A stretch of DNA of 64,000 bases from Actinomycetes bacterium (GTDB taxonomy: Bacteria > Actinomycetota > Acidimicrobiia > Acidimicrobiales > Aldehydirespiratoraceae), in contig JAJRXC010000036.1 in NCBI GenBank assembly GCA_024276495.1, positions 29,385 to 93,384 of the forward strand, written 5' to 3'. Of this stretch, positions 1 through 9,189 are shown piece by piece. Made by a program: the position numbers and the translations under genes. The notes beneath the pieces are model-generated. The model did no database searches and was not told the origin of the DNA. It worked only from the letters and a program-made list of their open reading frames with translations. Each line of letters opens with the position of its first letter. Position 1 is the stretch's first letter.

Positions 1-765
1 CCGTTCGCCGTATTCGGCATGGAGCGACTCGGCGCTCCACAACATGATGTCGAGCCCGATCAGGTCACACAGCGCCAGCGGCCCCATCGGATGACCGGCA
101 CCGAGCTTCATCGCGTCGTCGATGTCCTCCGCCGTCGCATGGCCGGCCTCGAACATCGCGATCGCCTGGCACAGGAACGGGACCAGCAAGGCGTTGACCA
201 CGAACCCGGCCCGGTCCTTGCACCGCACCACCCGCTTGCCCAGGACCTCCTCGGCGAAGCCGGCGGCGGCGTCGACCACCTCCGGCGCGGTTCGCTGCGT
301 CGCGACGACCTCGACGAGCTTCATCACGGTCGCCGGGTTGAAGAAGTGCATCCCGCAGACCCGCTCGGGTCGCCCCGTCTCCATCGCGATGTCGATGACC
401 GGGATCGACGACGTGTTCGTCGCGAGAATCGCGTCGGGGCCGAGAACCTCGTCGAGCGCCGCGAAGATCGAGCGCTTCAGCTCGAGAAGCTCCGGTGCGG
501 CCTCGATCACCAGTTCACAGCGCGCCAGGTCGGCGAGGTCGGTCGTGAACTCGATCCGGCCCCGGGCGAGATCACGGGCCCGGTCGTCGAGCTTGCCCCG
601 CTGCACCGCCGCGTCGAGGGACTCGTCGATGCGCCGTGCCCCCGCGGAGATCGCGGCGGCGTCGATGTCGCGGGCCAGCACCGCGACGCCGGCCTTGGCC
701 GCCACCTCGATGATGCCGCTGCCCATCGAACCGGCCCCGACCACGCCGAGGAGCGTCACGGTCAT
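1..765 (-). CDS. 3-hydroxyacyl-CoA dehydrogenase, C-terminus cut by window edge
   Basis: NAD-dependent oxidation of 3-hydroxyacyl-CoA (3-hydroxybutyryl-CoA dehydrogenase type) in beta-oxidation or butanoate metabolism. About 255 codons are present. The N-terminus carries the Rossmann motif GVVGAGSMGSGI, followed by ATNTSSIPV and MHFFNPATVMKLVEVV, both typical of the family, and the start of the all-helical C-terminal domain (KDRAGFVVNALLVPF). Translation runs off position 1, so the end is missing. The ATG at 765 lies 1 nt after the stop of the cyclophilin gene, which suggests one operon. The exact chain-length specificity cannot be told from the sequence. Confidence 0.9.
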   Translation of the reverse strand, partial: MTVTLLGVVGAGSMGSGIIEVAAKAGVAVLARDIDAAAISAGARRIDESLDAAVQRGKLDDRARDLARGRIEFTTDLADLARCELVIEAAPELLELKRSIFAALDEVLGPDAILATNTSSIPVIDIAMETGRPERVCGMHFFNPATVMKLVEVVATQRTAPEVVDAAAGFAEEVLGKRVVRCKDRAGFVVNALLVPFLCQAIAMFEAGHATAEDIDDAMKLGAGHPMGPLALCDLIGLDIMLWSAESLHAEYGER

Positions 766-766
766 C

Positions 767-1324
<558 letters not shown>

Positions 1325-1453
1325 GGAACTTCCTCTCATCGGGCTCCACCGGCATTCGCCGGCGGGCTCCGCCGAGGCTACGGCGGCGCGCGGGGCCTCA
1401 CATCACCCGGCCCCGGTCGACGGGCATCACCCCGTCCGTGTCGGGGAGATGCA

Positions 1454-1459
1454 TAGGGT
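1454..1459 (+). promoter_or_regulatory. TAGGGT -10 box for a leaderless zinc-ribbon gene
   Basis: TAGGGT ends 6 nt before the GTG at 1466. That spacing puts the transcription start at or next to the start codon, and no Shine-Dalgarno sequence is present. Confidence 0.6.
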
Positions 1460-1465
1460 GACTCC

Positions 1466-1639
1466 GTGAACGAGATGCCCGCTCGTGACGCCACGGTTAC
1501 CGGACCGGACCATCCGTTGTGCTGCGGCCGCTGCGACGTGGCGTGGCGGGGCGTGCTGGGCGACGCGTGCTGGATCTGCGGCGATCCCGGTGTGCCCCGG
1601 GGAGAGGTTCGGATCGTCGAGGACGAACCCGCCGCCTGA
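1466..1639 (+). CDS. Small zinc-ribbon-like protein (57 aa)
   Basis: A short gene with two cysteine knuckles, CCGRC (residues 19-23) and CWIC (35-38), suited to binding one zinc ion. An aromatic/glycine linker joins them and the tail is acidic. The GTG start is supported by a TAGGGT box 6 nt upstream, the same arrangement seen before many larger genes here. It ends 27 nt before an MBL-fold hydrolase gene that has its own similar box. The function is unknown. It could be a small nucleic-acid or protein-binding module, or a chance ORF, but the promoter and the cysteine spacing argue for a real gene. Confidence 0.55.
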   Translation: MNEMPARDATVTGPDHPLCCGRCDVAWRGVLGDACWICGDPGVPRGEVRIVEDEPAA

Positions 1640-1654
1640 GCCGGCGGCCTGACC

Positions 1655-1660
1655 TACGCT
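1655..1660 (+). promoter_or_regulatory. TACGCT -10 box, leaderless start of MBL gene
   Basis: TACGCT is followed by 6 nt and then the ATG at 1667, with no ribosome-binding site between. Confidence 0.6.
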
Positions 1661-1666
1661 GGCGCG

Positions 1667-2275
1667 ATGACGCTGCACTGGAAAGATGCAAGGGTGGAAG
1701 TCCACCGGATCGTCGTGGGCCCGATGGACAACAACGTCTTCGTGATCCGTTGCCGTGAGACCGGCGAGGGCGTGCTGCTCGACGCGGCCAACGAGCACGA
1801 CCGACTCCTCGAGCTGTGCGAGGCGCTCGACGTCCGCACCGTGCTCGAGACCCACGGGCACTGGGACCACATCCAGGCCGTTCCGGCCATACGGGAGGCC
1901 GGATATCGCGTCGGGGTGACCGCCGAGGACGCAGCCATGCTCCCCAGCTACGACTACCTCCTCGAGGACGATTCGGAGATCGAGGTCGGCCGACTTCGCC
2001 TCCACACCCACCACACGCCCGGCCACACGCCGGGATCGATGTCGTTCAGCGTCGATGGCACCCCGCTGCTGTTCACCGGCGACACCCTCTTCCCGGGCGG
2101 ACCGGGGGCCACGGGGTACGAGGGCGGCGACTTCGCGACGATCCTCGAGAGCATCGAGACGCGAATGTTCCGGAGATTCGATCCCGACACGATCGTCTTG
2201 CCCGGGCACGGCGACGACACCACCATCGGGGCGGAATCCCCCCATCTCGACGAATGGGCCGCCCGGGGCTGGTGA
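1667..2275 (+). CDS. Metallo-beta-lactamase fold hydrolase
   Basis: A 202-residue MBL-fold enzyme close to the glyoxalase II / persulfide dioxygenase group. The metal site motif is THGHWDHI (His63, His65, Asp67, His68). Further ligands are HTPGHTPGSM, FTGDTLF with its Asp, and a late LPGHGDD His. The natural substrate cannot be read from the sequence; thioester or hydroxyacyl-glutathione-like compounds are plausible. The start is fixed by the upstream -10 box. The gene stands alone in front of the GAF-domain gene, 49 nt downstream. Confidence 0.85.
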   Translation: MTLHWKDARVEVHRIVVGPMDNNVFVIRCRETGEGVLLDAANEHDRLLELCEALDVRTVLETHGHWDHIQAVPAIREAGYRVGVTAEDAAMLPSYDYLLEDDSEIEVGRLRLHTHHTPGHTPGSMSFSVDGTPLLFTGDTLFPGGPGATGYEGGDFATILESIETRMFRRFDPDTIVLPGHGDDTTIGAESPHLDEWAARGW

Positions 2276-2324
2276 GCGTCGGGAAGCGCTCAGTTCTCTC
2301 GACGACGAGCCGATCGGAGAACCG

Positions 2325-3257
2325 ATGACATCGCCGCCCGTCATCGAGGACGAAACGGCCCGACTCGCCTCCGTGCAGTCGCTTCATGCCCTCGACACCC
2401 GACCCGAACCCGAGTTCGACGAGCTCGTCGAGCTCGCCGCCTGGACCTGCCATGCCCCCATGGCCGCCCTGTCGCTCATCGACCACGATCGCCAGTGGTT
2501 CAAGTCGACGATCGATCTCGACCTGATCGAGACACCACGGGACACATCGTTTTGTGGCCACACGATCGCCGGCTCCGAGACGCTCGTCGTGCCCGACACC
2601 AACCTCGACCCGCGCTTCGTCGACAACCCCTTCGTCGTCGGCGCACCGGAGATCCGTTTCTACGCCGGCGTTCCGATCGTCGTCGACGAGGGACTGAACG
2701 TCGGCGCCCTCTGTGTTCTCGACACGCGGCCTCGACCGCTCTTCTCCGACGAACGACGGGCCCTCGAGATCATCGCCCGGCAGGCCGCCGCCCACCTCCA
2801 CGCCGACCGACTCGAATGGAACGCGATCGACCCGCTCTCCGGTGCGTCGACGGCGCTCGCCGCCGATCGGTGGCTGGCCGGTCGGCCCCGGGACCGGTAC
2901 CGGGCCGCCGTCCACTTCGAGATCGTCGGGCCTTCGGAGATCCATGGCAACCACGGTGACGGGATCACCAATCGTGAGCTCGCCGCCGCGACCCGTCGGC
3001 TCCGCACCGCCGCGGCCGACGACGCGATCGTCGCCCGCATCGCGGACAACGAGCTCGTCGTCCTCCTCGACTGTGTCGATGCGGACCGTCTCGGCAGACG
3101 CGTCGAACAGGTACGATCGGCGTTCACCGACCGGGACGGGATCGGCGTGTGGGCGTCGCCGGGATTCGCCACCTCGGGAGCCGGCCACCACGACGACGAC
3201 CTCATCGACGCGGCCCGCCGGGCGACGGCCCGCCACCGGGGCGCCGAGACCCGCTGA
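2325..3257 (+). CDS. GAF domain protein with degenerate GGDEF-like tail
   Basis: A predicted cytosolic sensor of about 310 residues. Residues ~20-160 form a GAF domain of the type often found before diguanylate cyclases (QWFKSTIDLDLIETPRDTSF, FYAGVPIV, GALCVLDTRPR). Residues ~165-305 follow the outline of a GGDEF domain: DPLSGAST stands where DPLTGLPN is usual, and IADNELVVLLD sits where GGDEF would lie. The signature glycines and Asp/Glu are lost, so cyclic-di-GMP synthesis is unlikely. A CGGAG site precedes the ATG. The role may be ligand sensing or protein binding. Confidence 0.75.
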   Translation: MTSPPVIEDETARLASVQSLHALDTRPEPEFDELVELAAWTCHAPMAALSLIDHDRQWFKSTIDLDLIETPRDTSFCGHTIAGSETLVVPDTNLDPRFVDNPFVVGAPEIRFYAGVPIVVDEGLNVGALCVLDTRPRPLFSDERRALEIIARQAAAHLHADRLEWNAIDPLSGASTALAADRWLAGRPRDRYRAAVHFEIVGPSEIHGNHGDGITNRELAAATRRLRTAAADDAIVARIADNELVVLLDCVDADRLGRRVEQVRSAFTDRDGIGVWASPGFATSGAGHHDDDLIDAARRATARHRGAETR

Positions 3258-3405
3258 CGGTCACCTCGACGGATCGCGAACATCGTTCTCGCGCATCGCG
3301 CCACGGCCCGCACCCGGCGACCGCCTCGACCGACACCCGATCCGTCGGGAACCGAACCTCGTCGCGCGTCGTCGAAATGCGAGAGACCCGGACAGGAGAT
3401 CCCCC

Positions 3406-3909
3406 ATGCGCCACCCACTCGTCGTCATCATCGTCGCCCTCGCGCTCGTCGCGGCCGCGTGCGGCAACGACACCGGAACGGACACCTCGGTGGGCGAGCG
3501 CCCCGACAACGGGTCCACCCCCGACAACGGGACTGCCCCCGGAGGCGAGCCGCCCCTCGGGGCCGGCCCCTACCCGATCGCCGATCTGACGGTGACGGTG
3601 CAACTTGACCCGGACACGGACCCCGCCGGGTACCGGTTGGCCTGTCTCGGCGACACTGCCACCGTGAGCGGTGAGGTCTCCGCCACGGCCGAGTCGCTGT
3701 GCCTCGCGCTCGACGAGTCGCCGGCGAGGGATCGCCTCGTGAACGGCGTTCCCGACGATCAGGTCTGCACCATGCAGTTCGGTGGACCGGAGATCGCGAC
3801 GTTCACCGGCACGATCGACGGTGTCCCGGTCGACACTGAGGTGGCCCGCCGCGATGGCTGTGGAATTGCCGACTGGGCATCGCTCTCGCCCCTCTTGCCC
3901 CCACGTTGA
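3406..3909 (+). CDS. SSI-like protease-inhibitor lipoprotein
   Basis: An exported lipoprotein of 167 residues. The N-terminus MRHPLVVIIVALALVAAAC ends in a lipobox with acylated Cys19, followed by a Gly/Thr/Pro/Asn-rich linker. The mature domain has four cysteines spaced like the Streptomyces subtilisin inhibitor family (I11): ACLG, SLCLAL, QVCTMQFGGPE and DGCGIADW. In that family the reactive loop follows the third cysteine, here CTMQF. A good AGGAG site lies 7 nt before the ATG. Function as an inhibitor of extracellular subtilisin-like proteases is an inference from fold similarity. Confidence 0.65.
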   Translation: MRHPLVVIIVALALVAAACGNDTGTDTSVGERPDNGSTPDNGTAPGGEPPLGAGPYPIADLTVTVQLDPDTDPAGYRLACLGDTATVSGEVSATAESLCLALDESPARDRLVNGVPDDQVCTMQFGGPEIATFTGTIDGVPVDTEVARRDGCGIADWASLSPLLPPR

Positions 3910-4041
3910 TGGGTCCGACGATTCAGTTTTGCCCGCATTCGTGAATCGTTCGACCCCTTGTCGCGAAGACCCTCATGTTCGGCGCCGAAGGTACGAGCAG
4001 CGTTACCCACCCTCACCACGGACGGCACAAAGGACGAGACG

Positions 4042-4506
4042 ATGAGCACTCGGGACCAGATCGAACAGGCACTGCAATCGGTACTCGAGCCCGGGGAACG
4101 GGTCGAAGCGTTCCGCCCGGTCGTCGCCAACGGCAAGGTCGAGGACCGAGCCTACGAGACCACCCTCGCCCTGCTCGGCCCCTCGGTGTTCGCCAGCGCC
4201 TCCCAGGGTGCGATGACCGGCGACGGTTCGATGCCGAAGAGCACCAACCTCGTCGTCATCACCGATCGCCGCGTCCTGTGGTGCAACAAGAGCCGGATCG
4301 GCAACGAGATCACGGTCGGCGGATCGGACTCGCTCGGTGCCGTCCACACCGTCGACATCGTCCCCGCTCGCATCGCGCTCGCCAAGTTGCGGTTCACGTT
4401 CGCCGATTGGTCGGTCGTCCAGTTCGACCTTCCCTCCGACCACCGGGCCACCGACTTCGCCAACGACATCATGAAGCTGCTGTTGCGGGTCCCGTCCGCC
4501 GCCTGA
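4042..4506 (+). CDS. Conserved protein with PH-like fold, function unknown
   Basis: A 154-residue soluble protein. The sequence alternates short strands (NLVVITDRRVLWCNKS, GAVHTVDIVPARIALAKLRF, WSVVQFDLPSDHRATDF) in a pattern like bacterial pleckstrin-homology (YokE/bPH) domains, and it ends in an amphipathic helix. No catalytic motif, signal peptide or membrane segment is visible. An AAAGGACGAG ribosome site precedes the ATG. It sits between an exported lipoprotein and a thiolase, and neither neighbour suggests a role. Confidence 0.6.
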   Translation: MSTRDQIEQALQSVLEPGERVEAFRPVVANGKVEDRAYETTLALLGPSVFASASQGAMTGDGSMPKSTNLVVITDRRVLWCNKSRIGNEITVGGSDSLGAVHTVDIVPARIALAKLRFTFADWSVVQFDLPSDHRATDFANDIMKLLLRVPSAA

Positions 4507-4575
4507 GCGCGGCGGGCGTCGAAGGGTCCAGCCCACGCGGGTACCCTCGGTCACCGAGTCTTCCCAGGAGATCCC

Positions 4576-5757
4576 GTGACCGAAACCGTCATCCTCACCG
4601 GCGCTCGCACCCCGATCGGCAGGTTCAACGGTGGCCTCTCCGATCTGCGCGCCACCGCGCTCGGCGGTCTGGCCATCGCCGCCGCCCTCGATCGGGCCGG
4701 TCTCGATGGCGAACAAGTCGACTACGTCTACATGGGCCAGGTCGTGATGGCCGGGGCCGGCCAGGTGCCGGCCCGCCAGGCCGCGGTTGCCGGTGGCATT
4801 CCGCTGCGGGTGCCCTCCACCGCCCTCAACAAGGCCTGCCCGTCGGGACTCAACGCCATTCAACAGGCCCACCGGCTGATCGCGCTCGGCGAAGCCGAGA
4901 TCGTGGTCGCCGGCGGCATGGAGTCGATGACCAACGCGCCCTACCTGCTGCCGCGGGCCCGTGGCGGCTACGGCTACGGCGACGCCACGATGCCCGACGC
5001 CCTCACCCACGACGGCCTGTTCTGCTCGTTCGAGTCGGTGCTGATGGGCGCGTCCACCGAGAAGGACGCGGCCGCGGCCGGTATCGGTCGTGAGGCGATG
5101 GATCGTGTCTCGGCCCAGTCCCACGAGCGGGCGGCCCGGGCCCGAAAAGACGGCCTCCTGGCCGAGGAGATCGTCCCCGTGGAGATTCCTCGACGCCACG
5201 GCGACCCCCTCGTCATGGCCGACGACGAGGGGATCAGGGTCGGGACGACCGCCGCCGCCCTCGGTGAGCTGCGGGCCGCGTTCGCCGACGGCGGCGCCAT
5301 CACGGCCGGGAACGCCTCACAGCTCTCCGACGGCGGCGCAGCCGTCGTCGTGACCTCCCGGGCGATGGCCGACCATCTGGGGGTCGAGCCGCTGGCCGAG
5401 ATCGTCGGCTACGGCGAGGTCGCCGGACCCGACACGAGCTTGTTGACCCAGCCGAGCCGGTCGACGCAACGTGCCCTCGAACGGGCCGGGCTGCAATTGG
5501 GCGAGGTCGACCTCTTCGAGTTCAACGAGGCCTTCGCGGCGGTGTCGATCGCCTCGATGGCCGACCTCGGACTCCCCGACGACATCGTGAACGTCAACGG
5601 CGGGGCGATCGCGCTCGGCCATCCCATCGGGATGAGCGGGACCCGGTTGGCGATCACCCTCGCCTACGAGCTCCGGCGTCGGGGCGGCGGCATCGGGGCG
5701 GCGGCGCTGTGCGGCGGTGGCGGCCAGGGCGACGCCATGTTGTTGCGGGTGCGCTGA
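4576..5757 (+). CDS. Acetyl-CoA C-acetyltransferase (thiolase)
   Basis: Condenses or cleaves acetyl-CoA/acetoacetyl-CoA in fatty-acid or polyhydroxyalkanoate metabolism. Length is 393 residues, the family norm. The active-site residues are all visible: Cys88 in NKACPSGLNA, His349 in GGAIALGHPIGMSG and Cys379 in AALCGGGGQGDA, plus EFNEAFA. The GTG start is preceded by CAGGAG at a good distance. Together with the hydroxyacyl-CoA dehydrogenase at the left edge and the SDR at 6647, it suggests acyl-CoA handling in this neighbourhood. Confidence 0.94.
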   Translation: MTETVILTGARTPIGRFNGGLSDLRATALGGLAIAAALDRAGLDGEQVDYVYMGQVVMAGAGQVPARQAAVAGGIPLRVPSTALNKACPSGLNAIQQAHRLIALGEAEIVVAGGMESMTNAPYLLPRARGGYGYGDATMPDALTHDGLFCSFESVLMGASTEKDAAAAGIGREAMDRVSAQSHERAARARKDGLLAEEIVPVEIPRRHGDPLVMADDEGIRVGTTAAALGELRAAFADGGAITAGNASQLSDGGAAVVVTSRAMADHLGVEPLAEIVGYGEVAGPDTSLLTQPSRSTQRALERAGLQLGEVDLFEFNEAFAAVSIASMADLGLPDDIVNVNGGAIALGHPIGMSGTRLAITLAYELRRRGGGIGAAALCGGGGQGDAMLLRVR

Positions 5758-5771
5758 GTCGGGCGGGCCAC

Positions 5772-6542
5772 GTGCTGCCCCGGCTCCGCCTCATCACCTT
5801 CGTCCTGACACTCGGCGCCTGCGGAAACGCGGTGTCGGTCGTTCCCGAGGACGCGGCAACGACCTCGCCGCCGACCACCGAGACGACCGTGGCACCGACG
5901 ACCGTGCCACCGACCACGTCGGCACCCACGACCGTGCCACCCACGACCGTGCCACCCGCGTCGGTGGCGCCCACGACGGGCTCGGTCCCCTCCACCCCGA
6001 CCACCGTCGACGCCGCGTCGCTGCCCCGCCGCGGCAGCGGGGAGTTCCGCCCGGCGACCGACATCACGTTCGAGATCGACGGTTCGCCGATGATCGAGCT
6101 CACGATCGCGATCGAGGACGGGGCCGGCGTCGACCTCGACGAGCTGACCGACTTCGTGACCGCGACCCTGACCGACTCCCGAGGCTGGCGCGGCCGCGGG
6201 GCCGGGTTCCGGCTAGTCGACTCGGGCGGGCTGTTCACCCTGGTCGTCGCCACGCCGGACACCGTCGACGGCTTGTGTCGCCCACTGCAGACCGTCGGAC
6301 GGTTCTCGTGCGCCCGCAACGGCTGGATCGCGCTCAACCTGCTCCGTTGGGAGACCGCGACCGACGACTGGCCCACGGATCTCGACACCTATCGGCGCTA
6401 TCTCGTCAACCACGAGATCGGCCACTACATCGTCGGCCCCGACCATGTGTCGTGCCCGGCTGCCGGACTACCGGCACCGGTCATGATGCAGCAGACGAAG
6501 GGACTCGACGGATGCGTCGCCAACGGGTGGGTCGATCCCTGA
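5772..6542 (+). CDS. DUF3152 lipoprotein, metzincin-like zinc protease family
   Basis: An exported protein of about 256 residues. Starting at GTG 5772 gives a short signal peptide ending in the lipobox LGAC (Cys17). A Thr/Pro-rich spacer of about 50 residues follows, then a domain matching the actinobacterial DUF3152 family: SCARNGWIALNLLRW, NHEIGHYIVGPDH and PVMMQQTKGLDGCVANGW. HEIGH plus the following His forms an HExxHxxxxxxH zinc site. It is probably a surface metallopeptidase; the substrate is unknown. It begins 14 nt after the thiolase stop, so co-transcription is likely. The start lacks an obvious ribosome site, so a slightly different start is possible. Confidence 0.75.
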   Translation: MLPRLRLITFVLTLGACGNAVSVVPEDAATTSPPTTETTVAPTTVPPTTSAPTTVPPTTVPPASVAPTTGSVPSTPTTVDAASLPRRGSGEFRPATDITFEIDGSPMIELTIAIEDGAGVDLDELTDFVTATLTDSRGWRGRGAGFRLVDSGGLFTLVVATPDTVDGLCRPLQTVGRFSCARNGWIALNLLRWETATDDWPTDLDTYRRYLVNHEIGHYIVGPDHVSCPAAGLPAPVMMQQTKGLDGCVANGWVDP

Positions 6543-6584
6543 ATCTCGCCCCGGTTAGCCGTTCGCGCTCCATCGTGGCACGCT

Positions 6585-6594
6585 AACGATCGTT
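6585..6594. promoter_or_regulatory. Candidate operator, AACGATCGTT palindrome
   Basis: A perfect 10-bp palindrome 52 nt before the SDR start, in an otherwise gene-free 104-nt gap. It resembles half-site arrangements bound by TetR-type repressors, but no regulator is encoded nearby. Confidence 0.3.
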
Positions 6595-6646
6595 CACATA
6601 TGACATCCCGCGGCAGCGGGCAGACCAACACCCCCCGGGAGGGGAC

Positions 6647-7582
6647 ATGAGCAAGCTTCTCGAGGGCAAAGTCGCCCTGATCACCGGCGCCGGCCGCGGA
6701 ATCGGCCGCGAACACGCCCTGATGATGGCCGAGCACGGCGCCTCGGTGGTCGTCAACGATCTCGGCGGTGACGAGCACGGGGCCGGTGGCGACGCCACCC
6801 CGGCCCAGGAGGTCGTCGCCGAGATCGAGGCCATGGGCGGCAAGGCCGTGGTCAACGGTGGCAACGTCGCGAAGTTCGACGAGGCCAAGGCGATGATCGA
6901 CCAGGCGATCGACACGTTCGGCGACATCCACATCGTCGTCAACAACGCCGGCATCCTGCGCGACCGGATGCTGTTCTCGATGAGCGAGGACGACTGGGAT
7001 GCCATCATGGCGGTCCACCTGAAGGGCACGTTCGGCCCCGCCCACCACGCCTCCGCCCACTGGCGGGCCCAGGCCAAGGCCGGTGAGGAGATCTACGGGC
7101 GCATCATCAACACCGCATCGCCGTCCGGCATCTACGGCAACGTCGGCCAGACCAACTACGGCGCCGCCAAGGCGGGCATCGCCGCTTTCTCGATCATCGC
7201 CGCGCAAGAGCTCGTGAAGTACGGCGTCACCGTGAACTGTCTCGCGCCGACCGCCGTCTCACGGCTGACCATCCCGCTGATGGGCGGCGAGGAGAACCTG
7301 ACCGACGAGATCAAAGAAGCGATGTCGCCCCGGTGGATCGCGGTCGTCACCACCTGGCTCGCCAGCCCCGAAGGGGCCAACGTGACCGGCCGCGTGTTCG
7401 ACATCCGGGGACCCAAGCTGGGCATCGCCGAGGGCTGGCATCTCGGCCCCGTCGCCACCCAGACCGATGATCCCGAGGACATGGGCCCGGTCATGCAGGA
7501 GCTCATGAGCAAGGCAAGGCTCAACGCCGACATGAGCGGCGCCGACCACGAAGGACCCGGCTTCCCCGGTCACTCCATCTGA
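6647..7582 (+). CDS. Short-chain dehydrogenase/reductase (hydroxyacyl-CoA type)
   Basis: An NAD(P)-dependent SDR of 311 residues. The cofactor motif is TGAGRGIG, NNAG is conserved, and the catalytic Ser-Tyr-Lys is seen as NTASPSG, then TNYGAAKAG. The sequence resembles the SDR half of peroxisomal multifunctional enzyme 2 (D-specific 3-hydroxyacyl-CoA dehydrogenase), with a longer C-terminal tail than classical SDRs. A GGGAGGGG ribosome site lies 4 nt before the ATG. The acyl-CoA substrate is an inference from family and from the nearby thiolase. Confidence 0.85.
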   Translation: MSKLLEGKVALITGAGRGIGREHALMMAEHGASVVVNDLGGDEHGAGGDATPAQEVVAEIEAMGGKAVVNGGNVAKFDEAKAMIDQAIDTFGDIHIVVNNAGILRDRMLFSMSEDDWDAIMAVHLKGTFGPAHHASAHWRAQAKAGEEIYGRIINTASPSGIYGNVGQTNYGAAKAGIAAFSIIAAQELVKYGVTVNCLAPTAVSRLTIPLMGGEENLTDEIKEAMSPRWIAVVTTWLASPEGANVTGRVFDIRGPKLGIAEGWHLGPVATQTDDPEDMGPVMQELMSKARLNADMSGADHEGPGFPGHSI

Positions 7583-7619
7583 GCGGACGTCGTCGCCGGG
7601 TCGCGACGATCCGGGCCGG

Positions 7620-8264
7620 TCAGGCGGTGGCCGGGTCGTAGCGCACCTGGCAGACGCCGTGGTTGCAGTAGCCCCCGGGGTTCCGGTGGAGGTACTGCTG
7701 GTGGTACTCCTCCGCGAAGTAGAAGGTCGGCGCGTCGACGATCGTCGTGACGATCTCCCCGAAGCCTCCCTCGGACAGGGCCGCCTGGTAGCGGGCCAGG
7801 CTCGCGCCCGCCGCCTCCCGCTGCTCGTCGGAGAACACGTAGATCTCGCTGCGGTACTGGGTTCCGATGTCGTTGTGCTGGCGCATGAACTGGGTCGGAT
7901 CGTGCACCTCCCAGAACACCTTCAGCAGCTGCTCATAGGAGATGACCGAGGGATCGAAGACGACGAGCACCACCTCGTTGTGGCCGGTGAGCCCGCTGCA
8001 AACCTCTTCGTAGAGCGGGTTCGGCGTGTAGCCGCCCGCGTACCCGACGGCCGTGGTGTGGACACCGTCGAGTTGCCAGAAGAAGCGTTCGGCCCCCCAA
8101 AAGCAGCCGAGGCCGAACATGGCCCGCTCCGTGTGGTCGGGGTAGGGCCCGACGAGGGGGGTGCCCAAGACGAGATGGGCGTCTTGCACCGGCAACGGAT
8201 CGGGCCGACCCGGAAGGGCATCCGCCGGCTCGGGCATCTTCTGTTTGTCTCTGCCGAACAACAT
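7620..8264 (-). CDS. msrA: Peptide methionine-S-sulfoxide reductase
   Basis: Reduces methionine-S-sulfoxide in oxidised proteins. The 214-residue protein has the catalytic Cys54 in GCFWGAER. The family motifs [38 protein letters not shown] and YRSEIYVF follow, and recycling cysteines are likely in [17 protein letters not shown] precedes the ATG. It is convergent with the SDR gene and stands alone. Confidence 0.95.
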   Translation of the reverse strand: MLFGRDKQKMPEPADALPGRPDPLPVQDAHLVLGTPLVGPYPDHTERAMFGLGCFWGAERFFWQLDGVHTTAVGYAGGYTPNPLYEEVCSGLTGHNEVVLVVFDPSVISYEQLLKVFWEVHDPTQFMRQHNDIGTQYRSEIYVFSDEQREAAGASLARYQAALSEGGFGEIVTTIVDAPTFYFAEEYHQQYLHRNPGGYCNHGVCQVRYDPATA

Positions 8265-8418
8265 TCGTGACTCCTCGGTGGTGGTGTCGACGACAACCGA
8301 CGCGGTCGGCCGACTCGACCCTATGTCGGAGAAACGCCGGCCGTCGCCTGTTCGTTCCCGGCGGCCCCGGGACCGCCGGTGAGGGCCCGATTCGCGAACC
8401 CGCTATCTTCTCGCGGCG

Positions 8419-9189
8419 ATGACCGACCTTCCCGCGGGCGAACGATCCGTTCCTTCACAGATGGGCGCCCACATGCGGCGGCGGGGCTCGGGCATCGACT
8501 GCTGGGTTCATGTGTCACCCGAGGTGTGCGCCCACGGTTTCGTCCGCGGTTGTGTGCTGGTGATGATGGTCGACATCGGGGCCGGCTGGGCCGCCGAGCA
8601 GTGCGCCGACGACGACTGGACCTTCACCGTCGACATCGGTGTTCGTCGCGACCCCACGGTGACCGATCGCATCTCGGGAGCTCCCGTCGTGCAGCGGGCC
8701 GGCCGGACGATCTCCATCGACCTCCCCATGACCGACCACACCGGTGCCTCCTCGGCGACGGGCGTGTCGACGTTCATCCGCCTGCCCCGCCAGCCCCAGG
8801 ATCCGCCTCGCCCGGACTTCCCCGAGGACTCGATGGACCAGTGGACACCCCCCGATGCCCCGCTCGACGTGTTGCTCGCGCCGACGGTCACCGAGCGGGG
8901 GCTCTCGGTCGCCCACCGGCCCGAGCTGCTCAACCCGGCCGGCATCCTGCAGGGCGGCGTGGCCTCCCTGCTGGCCGAGCTCGCGGCCCAGCGCGCGCTG
9001 GAGTCGGCGACCGGTGAGAACCTGGTCGTCACCAGCTTCGACGTTCGCTACATCACCATGGGCAGAGTCGGACCGTTCGAGGCGGTGGTCGAGCCCATCG
9101 GCGCACACATGGCCGTCGTCAAGCTTCTCGACCGGGGCGCCGGCGACGCCCTCGTCACCCACAACCTGATCGGATTCACCGCGGTCTGA
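8419..9189 (+). CDS. Tandem hotdog-fold thioesterase (PaaI-like)
   Basis: A 256-residue protein with two hotdog domains. The first (~20-125) has RGCVLVMMVDIGAGWAAE and the second (~140-255) has NPAGILQGGVASLLAELAA, the helix that carries the catalytic acid in PaaI-like thioesterases. The second copy looks more canonical. It probably hydrolyses an acyl- or aryl-CoA. TATCTT lies 9 nt before the ATG with no Shine-Dalgarno site, so the mRNA may have almost no leader. It ends directly against the convergent GH3 gene. Confidence 0.75.
   Translation: MTDLPAGERSVPSQMGAHMRRRGSGIDCWVHVSPEVCAHGFVRGCVLVMMVDIGAGWAAEQCADDDWTFTVDIGVRRDPTVTDRISGAPVVQRAGRTISIDLPMTDHTGASSATGVSTFIRLPRQPQDPPRPDFPEDSMDQWTPPDAPLDVLLAPTVTERGLSVAHRPELLNPAGILQGGVASLLAELAAQRALESATGENLVVTSFDVRYITMGRVGPFEAVVEPIGAHMAVVKLLDRGAGDALVTHNLIGFTAV

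Noticed and set aside
5860..5990. Short direct repeats (ACCGTGCCACC units)
   Set aside because: They encode the Thr/Pro linker of the DUF3152 lipoprotein and are not a mobile or regulatory repeat.
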